Notes: generated by a model from the letters alone, not told the origin. 64,000 bases of DNA from Leekyejoonella antrihumi (GCF_007845645.1 NZ_VCQV01000002.1:1-64000), one strand, 5' to 3'. Numbered from the stretch's first letter, positions 50,593 to 59,497 are shown. Made by a program: numbers and translations.

Positions 50593-53500
50593 TCACTCAT
50601 CGCCAGAGTTCAGCCCTGTCGATTGCTCGTGACTCATCCGCTGGCCGTCGCTGGTAAGGGTAAGCGCGCGGTCGAGCTGAGCTCGCGATGCCTCAGTCAG
50701 TGACTTCCGGCCGAGAAGCGCGAGCGCACGGCGGTACAGCTCAGTCTGCGACATATCGGAGACGCCATTGGACAGCATCTGCAGCACCGAGGCAAGCTCC
50801 AGCGGTGGTATCTGCGCGAGAGTCCGAGGTCCGAGTTCCCGCACGGCAGAGGCGTCCTGACCGGGAAGCCGGAATGATCGGGATGCCTGGCCAGCCTCTT
50901 TGAAGGGGTTGTCGGAGAGTAGGTCCCCGCGCTGAGCCGCAGCCCAAATGGCTCGGTTCAGCTGGCCTGCGATATTCCGGCCTACACGTTCGCCGCCAGA
51001 GGCTTTGACGTAGACGTGGCGGAGCCGCTCGCCAAGGATCGGCCCCTCTGCTCGCACGATCTCCACGAGTCCTTCCGCTATCTCCTGACGAGACGCTGAG
51101 TCAAGCGGGACGGTGGCACCATCGAACTGCACGTAAGGAGCAAGTCCGGTTGTGGTGCTGTCTGCCGACTGCTCTTCGTCGTCTGCCAGCGCGGGAGGCG
51201 GACTTCCGAGTGAATTCAGCGAGGAGCGGGAGCTCTCGGCAGGATCCGGGATAACCGTTGAAGTCGGGCGCGCACGCAAAGGCCCGGCTGCGTCAAGCGG
51301 TGCATCGTCGGGCTCCTCGATCTCATCGGGATCCTTGAGACCAAGGCTTTCTTCGAACTCCAAGCTGCCGCTCTCAGTCACCCATCCACCAGGGCGAATA
51401 TCGAGTTGACCGAGCTGCTCCCACAGGCCAGCGAGCGCGCTCACTTCGTCAACGTAAAAACTGGACTCGCGCACGCGAAAGAACGTCCATCCGCATCGCT
51501 CCAGGTCCCGCTGCCGTGCGAGATCCTGCAGATAGGCGTCAGGGCCGTGCCAGTGGTCACCGTCGCACTCGACCGCGAGGCGGCCCTGCGCACCGACCAC
51601 GACGAGATCAATCTTGTAGCCATTCGCGTCAAACTGAGGTTCCACGACGTATCCACGATGCACGATCCGGTTATAAACGCGCTGCTCAAAAAGGGAGTCG
51701 AATGGGTCGACGCGGTCGACTTCGGACACGGCCGGTGACTCATCTGCCCAGAACCGTCCCGCGGATGCGACCTCCTCGACGTAGGCGATCAGCTGGTGGC
51801 GCAGATCCTCGGAGTTGGGCAGCTCGTCCAAGCTCACTGAGTGATAGAGCCACATCTGGTCCCTTGCCCGGGAGGCCGCAACGTTGTAACGCTGTAGGTA
51901 CTCGTCTCGGGTGAGTGGAGCGAGCCGAGATCCTGGCTCGATCGACGCAACCATCGAGAGGAAGATGACGTCTCTCTCCGAGCCCTGAAAGTCTGGCGCG
52001 TCACCAGCTCGAAGGTCTCGGGCAACCCATTCCTCATTGGGGATCTCCTGCAGCAGCAGTGTCTCGATGAGCTGTGCCTGCGTGCGGCCAAGTAGCGAGA
52101 TCACGCCTATGGACTTGTCGTCGTAGGCCGGGTCCTCGCAACACGCCTTGATCTGATCGACGATTGCTCGTGCCTCCCCGCGGTTGATCCTGTTGCGCGA
52201 CTGCCCCTCCTGGTAGGCGTCCGCCAGGAACACCTGCCTGATCGGCTCGAGCCGATCGGCGCCGAACTGCCGCACCGGCAGTAGCCGGACACCGTCGGGC
52301 TCGTAGGCGATTCGGTTGGAGAACCCGATGATCTCTGGGACGCATCGCCGGTGCTCGCGCAGCGTGAGCCGTGACCCGAAGCGCATGACTGCCTCGTCGA
52401 ACAGTGAGCGCTTCGGATCTTGCCAGGAGTCCCGGTGCTCGTTGTCGTAGAGGTACCGGGCAGCCAGCTGCCGCAGCTCGCCCTGATCGATTCCGACCGC
52501 GCTCGGCGACACCTGCTTGTCGTCGCCGATAACAACGATCTTCGGCGCGAGAAACTGGAGGAATGCCGCCTCGACCCCGGCCTGGGATGCCTCGTCGACC
52601 AGAACTACGTCGAACATGTTCTCCGTGACGTCGAACTGCTCGGCGATGCGGTAGATCGGCATGATCCATACGGGCACGGCCGAACGTGAGCGGTCCATGG
52701 CGTCACGGATGCCGGTTCGCTGCAGCGCTGCGTACTTTCCAGTTCCCTTCCCGAGTCGGCGCACAAGCTGTGAGTACTGAGTCAGGTTCGCGCGGGCGGA
52801 ACCGGTGATCCTGTCCTCGCCGACCGCGTGCTTCCAGGCACGCAGGGCCGCGATCAGCTCAGCCTTCTCCCGCAGGCGCTGCTCAATGACTGTGATCTTC
52901 GCCTGGGCCACGTTGGAGTCAACGTCATCTCGGGCGAGGATCCAGGCGCCGATGTTGCCCCAGGTCCAGGCCGCACCGAGTTCGCTGAATCGCTCACTCC
53001 ACGCGATGTCTGGAGCGGTGTCGATAACGGCGGCCGCGAGCGCGGGCGCCGTCGATTTGAGTCGGGCCGTCAGCTGGTCGCGTTGTTGGACTAGTGCTTT
53101 CACCTCGTGCAGCTTTTGATGTCGGGCGTAGGCACGCGCGTACGCTTCAGAGTCGGCGGACTGCGCGGCCGCGGAGAGGTCGTGCACGACGGGTGAGGCG
53201 TCGTCCCAGGCGGTCGTGTCCACGACGTGCTGGATTTCGGCGCGAAGGCTTCCGGTGGCTTCGGCTTTGTGGTCGTGGGCGTTTGCGGCGTCTACGAGCT
53301 CCGTGTATTGCTGAATCGCGTCGCGGTCTGCCCAGTCGGGGTGCGGCACACCCAGCTCGGCGAAGCGTACTCCGACTCGGTCAAGGTCCTGGCCGAGGTT
53401 GAGCACGCGTGCCAGCTGCTCGAACTGACCTTGATGCCAGCTGGCACGCGCATTCAGCGTGTCCTCGTCTGGGATCGTGACGCTGACGGGCCACGCGTGG

Positions 53501-55809
53501 TCGAGCTCGTTCAGTAGCCGACTGGCGTCGGTGTGCGCCCGGAACAGCTCCAGCGCCCGTGCGTCGGTCGGTGGCAGGCCGTTCACCTTGACCTGCTCGA
53601 AGAGTAGGTCAACCTTCTTGACCACGGACGGAGCGAAGACGCCGATCTTTGGCGTGCCGTCAGGATGCAATTTCAGAGGCCCATGGGTCGCGAGGTGAGC
53701 CTTTAGCGTCTCCGCCATGGCAAGCAGGGGTCCCGCATCTTCCGGGCACCGCACCGTCGTGCCAACACCCAGGAAGGTGATTGCCAAGGTGACGCCGCGA
53801 AGTCGGTTGGCGATCGCTTCGTGCCGGTCGACCCACACGCGTGACAACCCAGATCGCACATCGTGCACGGCTTTTTCCATCCACTGGGTGCGCTGCAAGG
53901 GCAGTGCGTCCACCTCGTTCATCAGACTGACGAGCTCCTTGGTCACCTCGGAGCGCGCTGTCGGGGAGAGTCGTTGAACGGGCGTCAGTGCCGGGTGACG
54001 GGCAAGGTGGTTGAACTGCTGGACGGCAGCGCTCGCTTCCGCCCGGGCTGCTACAGATTGGGAGAATCGTTCGGGATCGGGGACCTGATCTTGCGGGACC
54101 AGTCGCATTCGGGCTTCGTGCTCGTCGTCGGCTATTTCCGTGGAGCGAAGAAGCTCAAGCCAATAGGTAGCCTCCCGGTCGCTCAGCGCGGCGGGCACCT
54201 GCCCGTCAAACTCGACAAGGCCTCCAATCCAGCTGAACTGGTTGACCTCGTCGTCGAACCGCTGGGCGATCTGGGCAAGGGTTCCGTTGTACCCCAAGTG
54301 GTGGTGGGTCTCGGTCTCGATCTCCCGCGCATGGAGCAACTGGTGACCCAGCTCCTGTCGCGCGCCTCGCAGCTCGTCAACCTCTGTGAGTGCCTTGGTG
54401 ATCTCATGGTCGGCTGCGGCATGGTCAAAGTCACTCGACTCACGGGAGATCGTGTCGACGGCGACCTTGAGATCCGCCATGTCGTCGTGGGACGACCCAA
54501 TGACGGAGACCGCGAGGGGCTTGATCTTGTCCGGGAGCTTGCCGCGCACCTCGCTGAGTGCACGGTCTGTGTGCGCGGTGACCAGCACTCGCTGTCCCTG
54601 CGCGAGGAGGTGGGAGAGCAGTGCGGCTGCCGTATGCGTCTTCCCCGTCCCTGGAGGTCCCTGCACCAGCGTCTGTGCGTGCCGGCTCACGCGTTCGAGG
54701 ATCTGCCGCTGGACGTCATTGAGGGGCAGCGGAGAGAAGACGTCTCCATCGATGTCCAAGACCGCCCCAGGCCGAGGGTTGGTGCTGACAGCGGGCACGT
54801 GATCGGGATCGACGAGGGGCATAATCCCTTCGGGCACCGCGCCCGACGACTCGATCTGGTCGCTAATGGCGTCAAGCACCCTGACCAGGCCGATGTCTCG
54901 CCGCGGTCGGAGAATCAGCGCCGGCGACCATGCGATGACTGCGTCTTCGGCCGGTGGCCGCCGCTGCTCGTCATCGAAATATCGGCCGGCCGCATCGAGA
55001 TGGTTCACCAGGGTCGACGCAAGGGCTCTGAATGGCTCTCTGGCAAGCGCGTGATCGGCATACTCGGACGCCTGCTCTTGGACCTTTTCGAGAGTGTGGC
55101 GGTCAGGCAGCGCGCCCGGGTCGAGCATGTCGTTCTCGAAGTTCAGGCCGCGTGCTGTGTCATCGATGCTCACCTCGATGCGTCCTGATTGGTCGTCGAT
55201 CAGGGCCTTCAGCGGGCAGACGAAGACATGCCGTCGAACGTCGGGCTGATCGGAGGGCCGCCAGCTGAGCAGGCCCAAGCCCAGGACGAACTCGAGTTCT
55301 TCGCCACGCCCTACGGTCTGGGCGTGGATGCGGAAGAGCTGCTCATAATATGCGCGCACGGGTGCATTCCTGCGCTCGTCGGCAGCCCACTGCCGCCAAA
55401 GAGTCATCCACTGGTCGAACGCCGCTTGGATGTCGGGGCGATCCTCGAGACTTGCCTTCGTGGGAACCTCGGACTCGAGCGCCCAGCCCGCCTGCACCTG
55501 GCGAAGCCGTGGCTCTGACGTGGAACTCGGTGCTGGCGTCACCCAGTCGGTCAACTCCTGAGGTATCTCGGGGGCGGGCTGCTTGCCCAATCTCTCGATG
55601 CTCATCACCAACTGCTCATCTGCTTCGTCGTCCTGCGCTTCATCCCGACGCGCGACGAATACTGCCTCGTGCAGCGGCGCATCCGCCAGCCATTGCACCG
55701 AGCCGATCTGCGTGTAGGAGTCGAACGTCCTGACTCGCTTGGTCTTCATCTCTTGGGCGCGCGCGAGGAACCGGAACAGCCGCGTCGCGCGGTGAGCGGG
55801 GTCGCTCAT
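50593..55809 (-). CDS. Giant superfamily 1 helicase with C-terminal Vsr/DUF559-like nuclease domain
   Basis: A 1738-residue protein, probably a nucleic-acid-targeting defence effector. The N-terminal ~370 residues look like the DUF4011-type region (RLFRFLARAQEMKTKRVRTF). Walker A is VQGPPGTGKTHTAAALL near 385; Walker B is FDVVLVDEASQAGVEAAF near 1068; helicase motifs GDDKQVSPSAVG, LREHRRCVPEI and GSERDVIFLSMV follow, with VAASRARDQMWLYHSV (motif VI). A Vsr-like nuclease domain near 1390-1460 reads YKIDLVVVGAQGRLAVECDG then DHWHG and LERCGWTFFRVRESSF. A charged linker and a C-terminal winged-helix/DUF3320-like domain end it. ATG 55809 is used; GTG 55824 is possible. Confidence 0.85.
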   Translation of the reverse strand: MSDPAHRATRLFRFLARAQEMKTKRVRTFDSYTQIGSVQWLADAPLHEAVFVARRDEAQDDEADEQLVMSIERLGKQPAPEIPQELTDWVTPAPSSTSEPRLRQVQAGWALESEVPTKASLEDRPDIQAAFDQWMTLWRQWAADERRNAPVRAYYEQLFRIHAQTVGRGEELEFVLGLGLLSWRPSDQPDVRRHVFVCPLKALIDDQSGRIEVSIDDTARGLNFENDMLDPGALPDRHTLEKVQEQASEYADHALAREPFRALASTLVNHLDAAGRYFDDEQRRPPAEDAVIAWSPALILRPRRDIGLVRVLDAISDQIESSGAVPEGIMPLVDPDHVPAVSTNPRPGAVLDIDGDVFSPLPLNDVQRQILERVSRHAQTLVQGPPGTGKTHTAAALLSHLLAQGQRVLVTAHTDRALSEVRGKLPDKIKPLAVSVIGSSHDDMADLKVAVDTISRESSDFDHAAADHEITKALTEVDELRGARQELGHQLLHAREIETETHHHLGYNGTLAQIAQRFDDEVNQFSWIGGLVEFDGQVPAALSDREATYWLELLRSTEIADDEHEARMRLVPQDQVPDPERFSQSVAARAEASAAVQQFNHLARHPALTPVQRLSPTARSEVTKELVSLMNEVDALPLQRTQWMEKAVHDVRSGLSRVWVDRHEAIANRLRGVTLAITFLGVGTTVRCPEDAGPLLAMAETLKAHLATHGPLKLHPDGTPKIGVFAPSVVKKVDLLFEQVKVNGLPPTDARALELFRAHTDASRLLNELDHAWPVSVTIPDEDTLNARASWHQGQFEQLARVLNLGQDLDRVGVRFAELGVPHPDWADRDAIQQYTELVDAANAHDHKAEATGSLRAEIQHVVDTTAWDDASPVVHDLSAAAQSADSEAYARAYARHQKLHEVKALVQQRDQLTARLKSTAPALAAAVIDTAPDIAWSERFSELGAAWTWGNIGAWILARDDVDSNVAQAKITVIEQRLREKAELIAALRAWKHAVGEDRITGSARANLTQYSQLVRRLGKGTGKYAALQRTGIRDAMDRSRSAVPVWIMPIYRIAEQFDVTENMFDVVLVDEASQAGVEAAFLQFLAPKIVVIGDDKQVSPSAVGIDQGELRQLAARYLYDNEHRDSWQDPKRSLFDEAVMRFGSRLTLREHRRCVPEIIGFSNRIAYEPDGVRLLPVRQFGADRLEPIRQVFLADAYQEGQSRNRINRGEARAIVDQIKACCEDPAYDDKSIGVISLLGRTQAQLIETLLLQEIPNEEWVARDLRAGDAPDFQGSERDVIFLSMVASIEPGSRLAPLTRDEYLQRYNVAASRARDQMWLYHSVSLDELPNSEDLRHQLIAYVEEVASAGRFWADESPAVSEVDRVDPFDSLFEQRVYNRIVHRGYVVEPQFDANGYKIDLVVVGAQGRLAVECDGDHWHGPDAYLQDLARQRDLERCGWTFFRVRESSFYVDEVSALAGLWEQLGQLDIRPGGWVTESGSLEFEESLGLKDPDEIEEPDDAPLDAAGPLRARPTSTVIPDPAESSRSSLNSLGSPPPALADDEEQSADSTTTGLAPYVQFDGATVPLDSASRQEIAEGLVEIVRAEGPILGERLRHVYVKASGGERVGRNIAGQLNRAIWAAAQRGDLLSDNPFKEAGQASRSFRLPGQDASAVRELGPRTLAQIPPLELASVLQMLSNGVSDMSQTELYRRALALLGRKSLTEASRAQLDRALTLTSDGQRMSHEQSTGLNSGDE

Positions 55810-56217
55810 AACAGGATCAGACACGTGGTTGGGCAGCTTTCTTGACCTCGGTGGCAATTGCTTCAGGCTATCTGTGCGCGCCCTGACCATGCCACAGGTC
55901 CAAAAATGCGGGCCGCATCCCCGACCCCGTCGGCGGCTTCGGCCCAGGAGGTGCCTGCCGGTACGACAGACGGACCGTTCCACGCGAGCCTTGTGGTGCA
56001 CCGGTGGCGACCCGAGTCCGTCACCCAATCGATACACGGATGGCAGTGCAGCAGGCATCCTTCTGCTTCGATGAGTTTGGGTGGCAGAGTGCGTCGTCTG
56101 GCAGTGCTCGATAGAGTGCTGGAGGGTGGCTCGCACGAGCCGTGTGAACGTGGGAGACGCGGTCCACTGACAGGGCCGCCGCAGAAAGCTAGCTTCGGAG
56201 TTCGCCAGACACTGTGC
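55810..56217. other. 408-base gap between the HNH and helicase genes
   Basis: No frame in this gap has the look of a gene on either strand. It lies between two genes read in the same direction (HNH upstream, helicase downstream), and is long enough to hold an independent promoter for the helicase. I see no clear promoter, palindrome or repeat. Confidence 0.5.
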
Positions 56218-57165
56218 TCAGGAAGCGCGGAAGATAGTGTCCATGTGCCACATGGTTGCATCCTTATCTGGTCTATCGACCTTCCGATCAGGAAGGTCGA
56301 TGACCTCTCCCGATTTCGAGTAGAACTCGTCCCCGTTGCCGAAATCAGAACGCAGCCTCGGGCTGACCTGAAGGCGATGATGGTCATCGATGCCGAGGTA
56401 GCCAGCGTCGAACAGGATGTGCACGTCTGACCGCAGGAGCATGCCATTGTCGACGCGATGCTCCCCTCCTTCTGAGACGGGCCGAATGTGCGCGGCCTGG
56501 AGGGTCGGAGTGATCTTCGCCCCCGAGATGGCGCAACGGTGATGGTAGGACGAGAGGACAAGGCTCTTGAATCCCTTCTGTCCTACACGTGGGATGAACA
56601 GCCTCGGCTCCCCGCGAGTGGGGCCGTCGATGAACGATGCCGCATCGGAATCTGGGTGAAGGATCGGCACGTTCGCCGAGAGCAGCATCTGGGCGAAGGC
56701 CTCCTCGATGTATGACCACTCGCCGTTGTCGGCCGAGTATCCGCGGCCGCGAACGGCCGAACCGGGGTATGTGCTCGGCACGGGTAGTTCATCGTCGGGT
56801 TCCACGAAGAAGCTGTCCCGAAGCAGGATGCACCCGATGGTCGGATCCGGGTCGGGCTCCTGCTTGTTGCGCGCCCGGTAGAGATTGATGCGTTTGAGGA
56901 GTTGGCCTGGAGAGTCGCAGCCGTTTCCCTCGCCATAGATTGCCCAGGTCTCACTGACACGCATCGTGACGTGGCCGCTGAACAGCCCGCCTCCGATCAG
57001 GCGACCGCCAGCCTTGGCCTTGCTCTTGAAGAGGAACCGCTCGCCTGCCTGCAGCGCTTTGAACGTCACGGTGCTCGGCAGCCAGAAGTTCACTTCGTCG
57101 AGGTCTGGGCGCGCTCGAAGAAATGCTGCCCACTCTGTGTCGGTAGGGAAGACGTACGCGCCCAC
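56218..57165 (-). CDS. HNH endonuclease with N-terminal recognition-like domain
   Basis: A 315-residue nuclease. The C-terminal half has an HNH core near residues 205-255: HRCAISGAKI, then LQAAHIRPVSEGGEHRVDNG and MLLRSDVHILFDAGYLGID, the type found in McrA-like and ScoMcrA-like restriction proteins that cut modified DNA. The N-terminal half (MGAYVFPTDTEWAAFLRARP, FWLPSTVTFKALQAGERFLF) resembles a small DNA- or modified-base-recognising domain; its identity is uncertain. The start is GTG at 57165; no strong ribosome site is seen. It follows the remains of an XRE/toxin pair and precedes the helicase, all on the minus strand. A type IV restriction role is inference. Confidence 0.75.
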   Translation of the reverse strand: MGAYVFPTDTEWAAFLRARPDLDEVNFWLPSTVTFKALQAGERFLFKSKAKAGGRLIGGGLFSGHVTMRVSETWAIYGEGNGCDSPGQLLKRINLYRARNKQEPDPDPTIGCILLRDSFFVEPDDELPVPSTYPGSAVRGRGYSADNGEWSYIEEAFAQMLLSANVPILHPDSDAASFIDGPTRGEPRLFIPRVGQKGFKSLVLSSYHHRCAISGAKITPTLQAAHIRPVSEGGEHRVDNGMLLRSDVHILFDAGYLGIDDHHRLQVSPRLRSDFGNGDEFYSKSGEVIDLPDRKVDRPDKDATMWHMDTIFRAS

Positions 57166-57235
57166 AGATGGATGCTACGCCCTCGTCGTCGCCGCCACCC
57201 GGATATGGCGCACCTGTCGGCCGTTCCCCTGAGAG

Positions 57236-57289
57236 TCAGGCTTCGAGAAGGTCCTCGATGTCCTCGCGGGAGAAGTCGTCGCTGATCAT
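57236..57289 (-). pseudogene. 18-codon stub resembling the start of a toxin gene
   Basis: The ATG overlaps the stop of the XRE-type gene (ATGA) and opens MISDDFSREDIEDLLEA followed by TGA. The opening resembles the first helix of the nucleotidyltransferase toxins that usually follow this class of XRE antitoxin. Nothing toxin-like continues after the stop, so most of the gene seems to have been lost. It could also be a genuine tiny peptide. Confidence 0.35.
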
Positions 57290-57840
57290 GCTGTCTGCAG
57301 AACTCGCTCGGCGATATAGATCCGGCACCGGGCCAACCACTTCGGTGTCTGGTTGCGGACCTGATCGTCAGTTCTAAAGGGGTCCGCGGGCATCCAGTCG
57401 TCGGGAAGCGGGTCTGCGATGGTCCACGTGGGTGGGTCGTCGCCGAACTCACGGCCAATCACGGCTCGTAGCAGAGCGTCGAGGTTGAGACCGTGAGCTT
57501 CTGCGCTCCGGTGGCACCACGCCGCCCGCGCATCAGGGTTGGCGCGCAGGTCGTCCCTTGATTGCAGCACCATCCGCAGCGCGTGGTCCTCGTTGAGGTC
57601 GGTGAGCGCGACATTGATCGCCGCGGTGGCACGATCCGGAGTCATCAGTCGGTGCTTGGCCGCCAGCTCGATTGCGGGACCGAGCTGGACAGCCCGCAGA
57701 TAGATTGCCGCGGAAGGGATTGTGGTGCCGGACAGGTAGGTCGAAAGCCGAGTCGCGGAGGTGCCGATGATGCGCGCGAACTCTGCGAACTCAGCCTGCG
57801 TCCACTTGGCTTGCCCATACGGCGGTGCCTACCTGATCAC
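57286..57840 (-). pseudogene. XRE-type helix-turn-helix antitoxin/regulator with a TAG at codon 4
   Basis: A GTG at 57840 overlaps the phosphoribosyltransferase stop (GTGA), the expected coupled start, but TAG follows at 57829-57831. Beyond it the frame is clearly coding: AKWTQAEFAEFARIIGTSAT then RLSTYLSGTTIPSAAIYLRA is an XRE helix-turn-helix, and MTPDRATAAINVALTDLNED onward is the usual C-terminal domain, ending LARCRIYIAERVLQTA. No ATG, GTG or TTG lies between TAG and the ATG at 57645, so only a 119-residue protein lacking the DNA-binding half is readable without suppression. Either a recent nonsense change or a sequence error. Confidence 0.6.
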
Positions 57841-58592
57841 GATGGGCAGCTTCCTCCAGTCCACGGACAGCGGGTCCAGTCGAACGTTCCACCGCCGAGG
57901 TGCTCATGTATGAACGCTCGGTTTGGTCCCCACTTCGGGTCAAGGACTCTGGCAACGGCCAGAATTGAGACGTACTCGGTCCCCGCGCGTTTCAACGAGG
58001 CCGCGACGGATTGTGCATGAGCCCCGGTCACCCATGCATCGTCGATGATGAGCACGTGCCGTGGCACGACGTCACTGTCGACTACCCAGTGCTCGGGTCT
58101 GAAGTCGCGTTCGCCGGCCGCGCCGGTGAATCGGATCGACAGCTCCCTGCTCGGCGAGCGGGTAGTTTCCCGGACAAGATCGCGAAGGGTGCTGCGACTT
58201 CGAGTGGATGGCACGACGGCCCATCCGTCGATCGCGATGCCAGCTAGCGTCTGAGCGCACCTCGTGTGCCCGCGCAGGCCGAGCGCGAGCAGTGCCGACA
58301 CGATCGCTCGGTGGCTTGGCCCGGGGCGCCGTCCCTTGTAGTCGCGGACCACGCGATACGTCTGGGAGTCTGGTTCCACCGCATACACCACGATCCCAAC
58401 CCGGTCAGCCACGGGAATCTCGAGCTGCACTTGTGCCTGACACGGATGACACATCGGGTAGCCGTCGACCGGCGCACAACAGACCTTGCAGGTCACACGG
58501 TCGGCGTGAATCGTGCTGTCCAAGAACGATCCCGCTTCAGTATCCAGGGAGGTTGCGAGGTTGACGAGACCCGACGGGAACGCTCGTGTCAT
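57837..58592 (-). CDS. ComF-like phosphoribosyltransferase
   Basis: A 251-residue protein of the ComF/type I phosphoribosyltransferase class. A zinc-ribbon-like set (Cys35, Cys38, Cys39, Cys48, Cys51 in TCKVCCAPVDGYPMCHPCQ) opens it, and the PRPP loop is VLIIDDAWVTGAHAQS at residues 180-195. The loop has AWV where most members have T-T/V-T, so specificity may differ. The ATG overlaps the DprA-like stop (ATGA). Both ComF and DprA are known from DNA uptake, but neither lies in a competence cluster here; their pairing beside nuclease genes suggests a role in nucleotide or DNA-based immunity. That role is inference. Confidence 0.8.
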   Translation of the reverse strand: MTRAFPSGLVNLATSLDTEAGSFLDSTIHADRVTCKVCCAPVDGYPMCHPCQAQVQLEIPVADRVGIVVYAVEPDSQTYRVVRDYKGRRPGPSHRAIVSALLALGLRGHTRCAQTLAGIAIDGWAVVPSTRSRSTLRDLVRETTRSPSRELSIRFTGAAGERDFRPEHWVVDSDVVPRHVLIIDDAWVTGAHAQSVAASLKRAGTEYVSILAVARVLDPKWGPNRAFIHEHLGGGTFDWTRCPWTGGSCPS

Positions 58593-59497
58593 TCCGCTGT
58601 GAGTGCTTCGAGAGCAGACTCGAGCCGGTCGTGCACACCCCTGAGCTCGCCCACGGCTTCCTCGAGCTCATCGGAGGTTCCGATGACACGGACGTTGGCG
58701 CGTTGCGCCATATCGGCTCCCCACGTCGTGCCGTCGACCACTCGTCTGGTCAGGATCACCGGCCGTCCGTGCTCGCCTGCGACCCGAGCCTGGATGCGTG
58801 CCCCGGACTGCTCACCGGCCTCGACCACGATCGTGGCCAGGCCGTAGCCGGACATTGTTGCGTTGCGCATCGGGAACGTGTGCTTGGTCGGTGACATGTC
58901 TGGGTAGAACTGCGAGAGCACGAGCCCGCGGGCGCCGATCTCGGACTGAAGGTCCCTGTTCTTTGCAGGGTAGGACCTCGTGATCCCGGTGCCGAGGAAG
59001 GCGACGGTTCGTCCGCCCGCGTCGAGTGTGGCGCGGTGCGCCGACGCATCGATGCCTTCAGCCAGCCCGCTGACAACACTGAGACCGGAGCGCACGAGCA
59101 GGTGCGCCGCGTCGGCGGCAAAGCGAACACCCCAATCGGAGGCGGCTCGGGAGCCCACGACCGACATCCCCTGGTCAGCTGCTCGAAGGTCGCCTGAGTA
59201 GAAGAGGAATGGCGGTGCCTCGCGGATGTCGCGTAGCCGATGGGGATACCTGTCATCGAGAACAGTGACCCAGGTCAGACCTGCCTGCTTCCACCGCGCA
59301 ATATCACGCGCCGCCGCCGAGAGAGCCTCGTCAATCTCGGGTGAGCGAAACAGTCCTTCGCTACTCACGCCATCGAGCACCTGGATGGCGCTCCCGACGA
59401 ATGACACCTCACCGGCGATGGAGCCCCAAGAGGTGCCGCGCGGCTTCGTCCGCAGAAGGGCCAGAAGTGCGGCGGTCTCGCGCTCGTCAGGCTCCAT
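58589..59497 (-). CDS. DprA-like (SLOG-fold) protein
   Basis: A 302-residue DprA/Smf relative. The Rossmann-like SLOG core starts at MSVVGSRAASDWGVRFAADA (residues 111-130), with GLAEGIDASAHRATLDAGGR near 144-163, the FLGTGITRSYPAKNRDLQSE turn, FPMRNATMSGYGLATIVVEA near 208-227 and SGARIQARVAGEHGRPVIL. It lacks the C-terminal winged-helix of many DprA proteins and ends in an acidic helix. I use the ATG at 59497; the frame to 59569 adds a leader that is not family-like. It is the first gene of the minus-strand group with the phosphoribosyltransferase and nucleases. Housekeeping dprA would be expected near other genes, so this is likely an accessory paralogue. Confidence 0.85.
   Translation of the reverse strand: MEPDERETAALLALLRTKPRGTSWGSIAGEVSFVGSAIQVLDGVSSEGLFRSPEIDEALSAAARDIARWKQAGLTWVTVLDDRYPHRLRDIREAPPFLFYSGDLRAADQGMSVVGSRAASDWGVRFAADAAHLLVRSGLSVVSGLAEGIDASAHRATLDAGGRTVAFLGTGITRSYPAKNRDLQSEIGARGLVLSQFYPDMSPTKHTFPMRNATMSGYGLATIVVEAGEQSGARIQARVAGEHGRPVILTRRVVDGTTWGADMAQRANVRVIGTSDELEEAVGELRGVHDRLESALEALTAE

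Noticed and set aside
53863-55188. A plus-strand open frame of 441 codons inside the helicase gene
   Set aside because: It lies over the helicase Walker A region of the opposite strand, and codon pattern favours the helicase.
58589-59497. Housekeeping dprA/comF competence locus
   Set aside because: No comE, comG or other competence gene, topA or rnhB neighbour is present, and the pair lies among nuclease genes; it is treated as accessory.
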